Below, piece after piece: positions 19,335 through 25,914 of a stretch of 39,837 bases of DNA; within the stretch, counting starts at the first letter, position 1, and each line of letters opens with the position of its first letter. Under the pieces are notes generated by a model that was not told where the DNA came from, did no database searches, and saw only the letters and a program-made list of their open reading frames with translations. The DNA lies in the IMG/VR virus record IMGVR_UViG_3300042344_000807, positions 1-39,837 of that record. The stretch is one strand, 5' to 3'. Origin of the DNA: a virus. A program made the position numbers and the translations under genes.

Positions 19335-19984
19335 GCCGGAAGAACACGCCAAGTGGCGGCACCGACTTCTACCCCACGCCTGCGTGGTGTGTGGACATCA
19401 TCATTCCCGAGGTCATCAAGGAGATTGGTCGAACCGTGATCGCGCGCAAGTCTGCGCGGCAGGAACTCGGCTGCATCTTCGAGCCCGGGGCTGGGAATGG
19501 CGTGATCTTGGAGCGTGTGGCTGATGCGCTCCGCCCCTTCGGCTACGACCACTTCTTGGGCAACGAGATCGACGAGTCGTTCGTGTCTGACTGCGAGATG
19601 CGCGGGATGCAGATGGAGGTCGGCGACTACTTGGGGATGCCGAAGGCGTCCCCGGTCATCGACCTGGTGGTGATGAACCCACCCTATGGTGGCGCCATGA
19701 ACACCGCGCAGAGGTTCATCGACAAGGCCATTCGCGAAGTCTGCGACGGCGGCGCGGTGTTCGTCCTGCTTCGAAGCAGTTGGTTGCTAGACGGCGCGAA
19801 GCGGCACGGACGGACAAAGTGGTTGAAGAATGATGTCGGGATGCCCACGAAAATCTTCGGGCTCACCCGCCGCCCTTCGTTCACCGGAAACAACAAGACG
19901 GATGGCGCTACCTACTGCTGGATGATGTGGCGCAAGGGGAACTTCCCCAAGACCATCGAGTACCAAATCCTGGAGGTTGAGTGA
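19331..19984 (+). CDS. N6-adenine DNA methyltransferase, 217 aa
   Basis: GTG 19331 overlaps the upstream stop as GTGA. FYPTPAWCVDIIIPEV and the SAM-binding FEPGAGNGVILE (motif I) are followed by VVMNPPYGGAM (motif IV, NPPY at residue 116) and a FTGN segment. This is the order of small phage Dam-like or Class I N6-adenine methyltransferases. It would methylate adenines in phage DNA, probably as anti-restriction, and together with the C5 enzyme at 7547 gives two modification activities without a nuclease. No target-recognition specificity can be read. Confidence 0.9.
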   Translation: MSRKNTPSGGTDFYPTPAWCVDIIIPEVIKEIGRTVIARKSARQELGCIFEPGAGNGVILERVADALRPFGYDHFLGNEIDESFVSDCEMRGMQMEVGDYLGMPKASPVIDLVVMNPPYGGAMNTAQRFIDKAIREVCDGGAVFVLLRSSWLLDGAKRHGRTKWLKNDVGMPTKIFGLTRRPSFTGNNKTDGATYCWMMWRKGNFPKTIEYQILEVE

Positions 19985-20400
19985 TGACGCCCGGGTTCTT
20001 TCTTCAACGCCTGGATGAACGACCTTCCGAGATCGTTCAGCAGTTCATGCCGCACCTTCCCTACCCTCTGCTCCAGAAGGCAGAGAGCCTGCGCTTGGCG
20101 CTCCTTGAGGTCGAGGGCGAGATCAAGACGCCCGAGCCAGAGGCTCAACTGGACCTGTTCCACATGGGCGACAAGAACCGCAAGATGCTTGAGTTCATCG
20201 TTCGCAACATCCAAGAGGCTGGGCGACATCCGAGCTACGAGCAGATTCGCATCCATCTCGGATGGAAGAGCCTGTCGAGCGTGCAGTACGCCCTCACCCA
20301 GCTCATCGAGTCTGGGCACATCGAGAAGATGGGTCGCACGTACAAGGTCATCAGGGACTCCAGCAACCGCCGCGTCACCTTCAACGTGGGGGGCGCATGA
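19984..20400 (+). CDS. LexA-like winged-helix protein, 138 aa
   Basis: ATG 19984 overlaps the preceding stop (TGATG), with GGAGG upstream. The N-terminal half (FFLQRLDERPSEIVQQFM) is helical. The C-terminal half, MLEFIVRNIQEAGRHPSYEQ then IRIHLGWKSLSSVQYALTQLI and SGHIEKMGRTYKV, is a winged helix of the LexA N-domain type. It is a likely transcriptional regulator. No autocleavage domain is present. Confidence 0.8.
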   Translation: MTPGFFLQRLDERPSEIVQQFMPHLPYPLLQKAESLRLALLEVEGEIKTPEPEAQLDLFHMGDKNRKMLEFIVRNIQEAGRHPSYEQIRIHLGWKSLSSVQYALTQLIESGHIEKMGRTYKVIRDSSNRRVTFNVGGA

Positions 20401-20720
20401 GGTTCGAGCGCATCTGGATTCCGATGCTCAACAAGAGCAACACCGTCACGCAGGGCGAGGTCTTCAAGTTCTACCAGGCAGGTCCATGGGCCGTGACCTT
20501 GCCCGCCAACTTGGGTCGCGGCTTCGTGGTCACGCATCTTCCCTCGGGCGCGTTCGCGCTCCCGTTCGGTAAGGGCGGCGACCTGGACTACGAAGTTGCG
20601 CGGAAGGTCGTGGATGACCTCGCGGCAAAGGTCTCGCACTCCAAGGCCCTGTCGTCGAAGGACCTGTCGGTCGTTCGTTCGATTGTCGAGGACCTCAATG
20701 AAATGAGGTGGGACGTATGA
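20397..20720 (+). CDS. hypothetical protein, 107 aa
   Basis: ATG 20397 overlaps the upstream stop. Beta-rich N-terminal half (FERIWIPMLNKSNTVTQGEV, KFYQAGPWAVTLP), then a helical Lys/Asp-rich end (LSSKDLSVVRSIVEDLNEM). No family was recognised. It is part of the coupled run leading to the terminase. Confidence 0.7.
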   Translation: MRFERIWIPMLNKSNTVTQGEVFKFYQAGPWAVTLPANLGRGFVVTHLPSGAFALPFGKGGDLDYEVARKVVDDLAAKVSHSKALSSKDLSVVRSIVEDLNEMRWDV

Positions 20721-20929
20721 TTGTGGTCAACAAAATCGGCTTCGCCTCAAAGGCAGACGCGCTCGGGCTGGCGAAGGCAATCTGGAAGCTGCAGGAGGAA
20801 GAGGAGACCCACGTCTACTGCGAGGTCTGCTTCGACGACAACTCGGTGAACTTGATTGGGCGCCCCGAGGACATCAAGGCCATCGTTGGTGGTCTGCCTC
20901 CGTTGGAGAGCGACCCCCGCGAGTGTTGA
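20717..20929 (+). CDS. small hypothetical protein, 70 aa
   Basis: ATG 20717 overlaps the previous stop. A small alpha/beta domain (IGFASKADALGLAKAIWKLQ, THVYCEVCFDDNSVNLIG), acidic overall. Its function is unknown. An inverted repeat and promoter follow it. Confidence 0.68.
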   Translation: MIVVNKIGFASKADALGLAKAIWKLQEEEETHVYCEVCFDDNSVNLIGRPEDIKAIVGGLPPLESDPREC

Positions 20930-20967
20930 TTTTGGCATAAGTAAGTTTTACCCTTACCTTATGCCCG
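20926..20967 (+). promoter_or_regulatory. promoter with overlapping palindrome and leaderless start
   Basis: TTGATT (20926-20931), 17 bp and TACCCT (20949-20954) end six bases before ATG 20961, so the transcript may start at the A of the ATG. The inverted repeat GGCATAAGTAAG / CTTACCTTATGCC (20934-20965, one extra C) spans the -10 and the start codon and is a good operator candidate. Confidence 0.5.
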
Positions 20968-21266
20968 AAGAAACCTTGGTCCTCCGCGGAAGAGTCCGCA
21001 ACACGATCCTCAGCTTCGTCGTGAAGCAGGGTGTCACCTACGCCAACACGGTCGCCACCCTCTATGACGACCTCTGCACAGGTGCCGAAACGACCCTAAT
21101 CTCGAACGGTGACGCGAGGCTGGTCTGGGCACGAGTCCATCTTCATCACCTGAAGAAGATGGGCTTGGTGACCTCTGCCGAACGAAAGCGACCGAACGGC
21201 AGCATTGGCCGCGGGAGATACGTCGAGTGGCGGGCGACTGCACTCGGTGAATCCGTGGTGCGATGA
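20961..21266 (+). CDS. winged-helix-like hypothetical protein, 101 aa
   Basis: ATG 20961 has no ribosome site and appears leaderless. The product (LRGRVRNTILSFVVKQGVTY, LVWARVHLHHLKKMGLVTSA, RGRYVEWRATALG) has a helical core and a basic wing-like strand, reminiscent of a small winged helix. It is the first gene of the packaging module. It may be autoregulatory through the palindrome over its start. Confidence 0.7.
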   Translation: MPEETLVLRGRVRNTILSFVVKQGVTYANTVATLYDDLCTGAETTLISNGDARLVWARVHLHHLKKMGLVTSAERKRPNGSIGRGRYVEWRATALGESVVR

Positions 21267-21796
21267 TGAAGGAAGACCTTCCGCCGCCAATCGACCTCCC
21301 AGAGCCCGCGCCTGTTGTTGTTCTTCAGCCCGCGGGTCGCGGCAGCCAGGTTAAGGCGCTCCAAGAGATCAACGCGATGCTGGAGTCGAGGCGCACAAGC
21401 GTCCGGCCGGCGAGCGTGTCGGAGGACGTCTGGTCGCTGGTCGAGGACCTGCGGAGCAACGGCTCCCTCTTCGACCTCTCGGTGGAGCTCGCGCGGCTTG
21501 AGCGTGAGCAACTCCGCATCGACGCGCTGCTTGAGGACAACGAGATCCTCAAGAGTGAGGCGGTGCGGCTGAAGGTGCAGATCGCCAAGGTCTCTGCCGA
21601 GGTGAAGGAGAAGGCCGTCGTGACCACGCTGAAGATGCGTGACGTCATCACGATGGACATGCTCGGCAACCTCATGGACTCCGTCTATGCCGTGCTTCGC
21701 CGGCACATTTCGGACCCACATCAGCTTCAAGGTATTGGCGTCGACCTGGCCCTGGCGCTTCGTGCGACCCTGGCTGCAATGAAACGTGACGCATGA
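21263..21796 (+). CDS. candidate terminase small subunit, 177 aa
   Basis: ATG 21263 overlaps the upstream stop (ATGA). It lies immediately before the large terminase (ATGA overlap at 21793), where small subunits usually sit. The N-terminus is Pro-rich, followed by SVSEDVWSLVEDLRSNGSLF and a long helical core (ELARLEREQLRIDALLEDN, RLKVQIAKVSAEVKEKAVV) able to oligomerise. No sequence family match is visible, so the assignment rests on position, size and helical composition. Confidence 0.6.
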   Translation: MMKEDLPPPIDLPEPAPVVVLQPAGRGSQVKALQEINAMLESRRTSVRPASVSEDVWSLVEDLRSNGSLFDLSVELARLEREQLRIDALLEDNEILKSEAVRLKVQIAKVSAEVKEKAVVTTLKMRDVITMDMLGNLMDSVYAVLRRHISDPHQLQGIGVDLALALRATLAAMKRDA

Positions 21797-23880
21797 ACTT
21801 CAGCTTCGAAGCCCCCAAATCCGCGCCTGCCGATCTTGGAGAATGCGGGCACACCAAAGGGCTTGTCGGCAGCTTCTACGTCAAGTCCGGTAACGCCACT
21901 TCATCCAAGTTCGACAGCATCGTTTCAGCCTTCTCCCAGAAGTTCTTGGGCGAAGGTTCTGTCCCTCTGGATCGGCCAATCCTGCCGCCTGAAGAGTGGA
22001 TTGAGAACCAGTACTACTCGGGCCCGTTCGCGGGTGACTTCCTGTGGCCCGAGAAGAAAAAGATGTTCATTTCCACCGCCCAAGGCGACGTGACTGAGGT
22101 CATCCTCACGGGCGCCATCGGTGTCGGCAAAACACAAATCCTAGTACTGCTGGCGATGTACGACTACTACCGGTTGTCGTGCTTCTCGAGCCCGCAGAAC
22201 TTCCTGAATCTGCCGAGCACTTCGCCTCTCGTCATCGTGATGGTCTCGATGAAGAAGGAGAAGGCGAAGGCCAAGCTGTTTGAGCCGCTGCTCACGGCAA
22301 TCGACGCAACGCCGTACTTCCAGTACGAGTTCCCACGAAATCAGGAGCTCTCCTCGAAGATCGCGTCGAAGACGAAGAACATCATCATTCGTCCTGACGT
22401 CACCAGCGAGTCGGCCATCCACTCCGAAGACGTGCTCGGGTTGTACGCCACCGAGTGCAACTTCTACGCAGTCGTCGAGGAGTCCGCGAAGAAGCGAGGC
22501 GAGACGCTCGACGTTGCCGAGGACCTGGTCGAGAACTGCTTCCGCCGTATGGAGTCGCGCTTCATGCGGAACAACACGCTGCAGCTTTGCCGCGTGGTGC
22601 TCGACTCGTCTCGGCAGTACCCGGACGACTTCGTTGAGCGGCGAGAGCGAACCGCGCTGGCAGGGGATGCTGCCTACCCGACGGTCGTCTTCTCGATGTC
22701 GCAGTGGGAAGCGAAGAAGGGCGTCAAGGACAACGCGGGAAACCTGATCTTCTCTGGCCGCACTTTTCCAGTGGAAGTGGGCTCAGGGAACAGGGCGTCG
22801 AGAATCTTGGCGGCGGATGAGGTCGAGCACGCGACTGGTCGAGTGGTCTGGTGCGCCGAGGAGATGCGAGCGTCCTTCCTCAAGGACCTCGATGGCTCAT
22901 TGCGCGACTTGGCCGGAGTCTCGGTCGAAGGCCTGCGCCCCCTGATTCCTCAGCGTGAGAACTTCGTCCGTTGTTTGCGACTTGAGGTTGACGGCTACGC
23001 GGACTACCAATGCCGCCACCCGTTCTCCTCGCAGACCACCACCTTGTCCGACTCGGTGGAGTTCTACCTGAACATGCTGGTCGACCCCGTGACCAAGCGG
23101 CCGCGGGTGAACCCCAACATGCTTCGGGCAGTTCACGCCGACCCTGGCGTTACGTCTGACGCCTTCGGTTTGGCGATGGGGCACGTCTCGAATTTGGTGA
23201 CGGTCAACAGACTCACCGAGGGCGAGACAACGCGTTCCTGCGGCGAATGCTTTGGCGCGAAGGTCTGCAGTTGTCCCCGATGCTTGGGCACTGGAAAGCG
23301 GCGAGTTGGCAGGACTGAGGTCCGCTGCGCCTCTTGCCGCGGCCAGAAGACCGTCGTCTGCCCTGTCTGCAACGGGACCGGCATGTACGGCACGCCCATG
23401 GACCGACCTCGGGTCTACATGGATCTTGTCCTTCAGGTGCTTCCTCCCAAGAGCGGGCGAATCCAGTTCGACAACATCGAGGCCGTCCTCAACAAGATGC
23501 GGGCGAACGGGTTCATGATCGGCTGCGTGACGGCTGACGGTCACCAGTCCGAGCAGTTCCTGCAGCACCAACTTTCAAGGGCGGGGACGGTGATCGCGGA
23601 GCACCTCTCGGTCGACAAGACCAAGGACCCCTACTACTGCTTCCGTGATGCCGTGATGGACATCGCGGCGGACGGCAAGCGACGGTTCTCCATCTACGAG
23701 TACGAGCCTCTGCTTCAGGAAATCTTCCGACTCGAGGATCGCCGCGACAAGATTGACCATCCTCACAACGGGTCAAAGGACGCAGCGGACGCTGTGGCTG
23801 GTGTGGTATTCAACTGCCACCGTTTCCCGTTCCTGTTGGAGCCGTGGGACAGCGGCGATATGCTGGTGCGAACTTTTTGA
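21793..23880 (+). CDS. terminase large subunit with inserted DnaJ-like zinc domain, 695 aa
   Basis: ATG 21793 overlaps the preceding stop. The N-terminal ATPase has Walker A GAIGVGKTQI (Lys113) and a Walker B-like FYAVVEE (about 225-230). The C-terminal RNase H-like nuclease has AVHADPGVTSDAFGLAMG (Asp450), GCVTADGHQSEQF (Asp582) and KDAADAV (Asp663). It translocates and cuts phage DNA during packaging. Between the first and second nuclease motifs, residues 483-530, lie four CxxC units followed by G-x-G (C483/C486, C494/C497, C512/C515, C523/C526), as in the DnaJ zinc domain. This suggests two zinc ions. It is longer than typical phage terminases because of this insertion. Confidence 0.93.
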   Translation: MNFSFEAPKSAPADLGECGHTKGLVGSFYVKSGNATSSKFDSIVSAFSQKFLGEGSVPLDRPILPPEEWIENQYYSGPFAGDFLWPEKKKMFISTAQGDVTEVILTGAIGVGKTQILVLLAMYDYYRLSCFSSPQNFLNLPSTSPLVIVMVSMKKEKAKAKLFEPLLTAIDATPYFQYEFPRNQELSSKIASKTKNIIIRPDVTSESAIHSEDVLGLYATECNFYAVVEESAKKRGETLDVAEDLVENCFRRMESRFMRNNTLQLCRVVLDSSRQYPDDFVERRERTALAGDAAYPTVVFSMSQWEAKKGVKDNAGNLIFSGRTFPVEVGSGNRASRILAADEVEHATGRVVWCAEEMRASFLKDLDGSLRDLAGVSVEGLRPLIPQRENFVRCLRLEVDGYADYQCRHPFSSQTTTLSDSVEFYLNMLVDPVTKRPRVNPNMLRAVHADPGVTSDAFGLAMGHVSNLVTVNRLTEGETTRSCGECFGAKVCSCPRCLGTGKRRVGRTEVRCASCRGQKTVVCPVCNGTGMYGTPMDRPRVYMDLVLQVLPPKSGRIQFDNIEAVLNKMRANGFMIGCVTADGHQSEQFLQHQLSRAGTVIAEHLSVDKTKDPYYCFRDAVMDIAADGKRRFSIYEYEPLLQEIFRLEDRRDKIDHPHNGSKDAADAVAGVVFNCHRFPFLLEPWDSGDMLVRTF

Positions 23881-23887
23881 GGTCGCC

Positions 23888-25444
23888 ATGAAGTACGATT
23901 TCACTCCTGACCTGAACCGTGACGCGTCGGACGTCCTGATCCGCAAGGTCCAGGTCCAGCGTGACCGGCCCAAGACCATCAGCGATGACCCGACGCTGGA
24001 CCTCCAGTTCCACGCTGATTTCGTCGTGCCGCGCCACACGCCTGGCGTGTGGCTCCAGTACATGGACGTCAACACGCGGCTTGGAAGCTGCGTTCGGCAG
24101 ATTGCGCGAAGCTCGGTCGGCCTCGGCGCTCGAGCTCAGGTGGACTCCCGACTCCTCAAGGAGTTCGAGGGTCGTCCCAACAAGCTCGCGCAGTTGGAGC
24201 GCCAGCGTCAGACGCTGGACGACTTCATCCGCCGCCCCAACCCGAACTCCTTCCTCCCGCTTTCGCACGAGATCACGAAGGCGGAGATGGACTACCAGGG
24301 CTGCGGCAACGCCACCTTGGAGATTCTTGAGGAGAACCGCGAAGCAGGAGGCGATGTTCAGGGCCTGCTGCATGTGCCGTTCACCTTCATGCGCATCGAC
24401 AAGTACCGGGAGCGGTGGATTCAGGGCTCCCTGATCAACCTGTACGATGTCGAGACGCGCAGCGAGACCGCGGTCAGGTTCAACGGTCTGTACTACCGCG
24501 TGTTCGGGGACGTGAACCCCGACCACAAGTACATCAACCGCAAGACCGGCGAGTTCTACGCGCAGTGGCCGGCGGGCTTGGACCCCGACCTCAAGGGGAA
24601 CGCGATCCTCCACCTGAAGAACTACCACCCGCTCGACAGCTACTACGGGGCGCCGTCGTACGTTTCTGCACTGAACGCCATCATGGGCAACGACCAGATG
24701 GGCCAGTTCATGGTCTCGTTCTTGGAGAACGGTACCCACGTCCCGATCCTCGTGATCGTCGAGGGCGGCAACCTGACGGACGGCTCCACGGAGCGCATCG
24801 AGGCCATCTTCAATGCGGAAGGTAAGGGCGTCCACAACGCCAATCGTGCCGCCATCATTGAGCCTCGAGTCCAAGGCGCTCTCGGTCAGGGCGCGAAGAT
24901 CCGCATCGAGCGCGTGGAGCTCGGTATCAAGGATTTGGCTGGCCTCTCACAGCGCGCCATGGAGAACAATGACGAGATCGCGGAGGCCTTCCGCATGTCG
25001 CCTGCGTTCTTGGGCGGCAATGCGACGGGCACGACGCGCGCTGCGGCTTCGCAGAAGCACATCACCATGGAAGGCGTCATCAACCCGCGTTCGGAAGAGT
25101 GGGAACAACTGCTGACTGAGGCGCTCGCGCCTCGCATCGCCCCTGGGGCCGTGTTCAAGTTCAACCGTCCGAAGAATCTCGACCCGGTTCAGATTTCCTC
25201 GGTGGTCTCGAAGATGAAGGACGGCCTCTCGGTCAACGACATCCGCGACCAGTTCAACCGCATCATCGACGGCGCGGACCTGCCTGTCCTGATGATCGAC
25301 GCCCAGACCGACGCCAACATGCAGAAGCCCTCGCGCATCCTCGCCTACGAAGAGGCGACGATTGGAAAGGCCCCCGCGCCCGCGGCGGAAGACCCCACAA
25401 ATGCGGTGCCTCTCCGGCCTCTGCCGGGTGGATTGACGCGGTAA
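23888..25444 (+). CDS. portal protein, 518 aa
   Basis: ATG 23888 follows GAGGTC; upstream in-frame sequence overlaps the terminase end and is not used. Phage portal (PBSX/HK97-like) features include HTPGVWLQYMDVNTRLGSC near the N-terminus and ILHLKNYHPLDSYYGAPSYV (the DxYYGxPxYxxAxxA motif). A C-terminal MSPAFLGG...TRAAASQKHITMEGVI region also fits. It forms the dodecameric ring through which DNA enters. Gene order terminase-portal-protease supports the call. The last 40 residues are Pro/Ala-rich and flexible. Confidence 0.93.
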   Translation: MKYDFTPDLNRDASDVLIRKVQVQRDRPKTISDDPTLDLQFHADFVVPRHTPGVWLQYMDVNTRLGSCVRQIARSSVGLGARAQVDSRLLKEFEGRPNKLAQLERQRQTLDDFIRRPNPNSFLPLSHEITKAEMDYQGCGNATLEILEENREAGGDVQGLLHVPFTFMRIDKYRERWIQGSLINLYDVETRSETAVRFNGLYYRVFGDVNPDHKYINRKTGEFYAQWPAGLDPDLKGNAILHLKNYHPLDSYYGAPSYVSALNAIMGNDQMGQFMVSFLENGTHVPILVIVEGGNLTDGSTERIEAIFNAEGKGVHNANRAAIIEPRVQGALGQGAKIRIERVELGIKDLAGLSQRAMENNDEIAEAFRMSPAFLGGNATGTTRAAASQKHITMEGVINPRSEEWEQLLTEALAPRIAPGAVFKFNRPKNLDPVQISSVVSKMKDGLSVNDIRDQFNRIIDGADLPVLMIDAQTDANMQKPSRILAYEEATIGKAPAPAAEDPTNAVPLRPLPGGLTR

Positions 25445-25461
25445 AGGCTGCCACTTACCAT
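25433..25461 (+). promoter_or_regulatory. promoter candidate at portal/protease junction
   Basis: TTGACG (25433-25438), 17 bp and TACCAT (25456-25461). The only nearby starts, ATG 25460 and ATG 25469, lack a ribosome site. With start near 25468, ATG 25469 would be leaderless. Confidence 0.4.
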
Positions 25462-25912
25462 GCCCGACATGAACAAGGTCTCCCTCTTCGTTCCAATCAT
25501 GAAGACGAGCGACGCGCAACGCGTCGTGAAGGGGCCTGTGCTGCGTCCAGATATTGAGGACCGGCAGGGCTCCGTCATCTCGGCGATGGACATCGAAGAG
25601 GCAGCTCACCGCTTCATGCTGAAGTACGTTGAGGGCAACGCCACGACGGGCTTCATGCACAGGGACTTCGACCGCGCACGGTCACGGTTCCCTGTCGTCG
25701 AATCCTATGTGACCACCATCGAAGAGACGATTCCCCGAGATAATCGCGCTGCCCTGCCAGACGACAAGGGCAACGGCGACATCGTGATCCCTAAGGGGAG
25801 CTGGATGCTCGCGGTGAAAGTGCTTGACGAAGATGTGTGGACTGCAGTTCAAAATGGCGTAATCAAAGGGTTCTCGATTGGCGCAATGGCCAAGAGAACC
25901 TACGAGGAGTGA
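25460..25912 (+). CDS. XkdF-like prohead protease, 150 aa
   Basis: ATG 25460 (or ATG 25469, see promoter). VLRPDIEDRQGSVISAMDIE, AAHRFMLKYVEG, FPVVESYVT and PKGSWMLAVKV...VWTAVQNGVIKGFSIG follow the phage XkdF/prohead serine protease family. The pattern is xxPdxxDxqGDxIsxexIExAaxxF, then the VES region and GfSIG. It matures the capsid and sits between portal and capsid genes as expected. The family's Ser is probably in the GFSIG segment. The length is compact for the family. Confidence 0.85.
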   Translation: MPDMNKVSLFVPIMKTSDAQRVVKGPVLRPDIEDRQGSVISAMDIEEAAHRFMLKYVEGNATTGFMHRDFDRARSRFPVVESYVTTIEETIPRDNRAALPDDKGNGDIVIPKGSWMLAVKVLDEDVWTAVQNGVIKGFSIGAMAKRTYEE

Positions 25913-25914
25913 CG

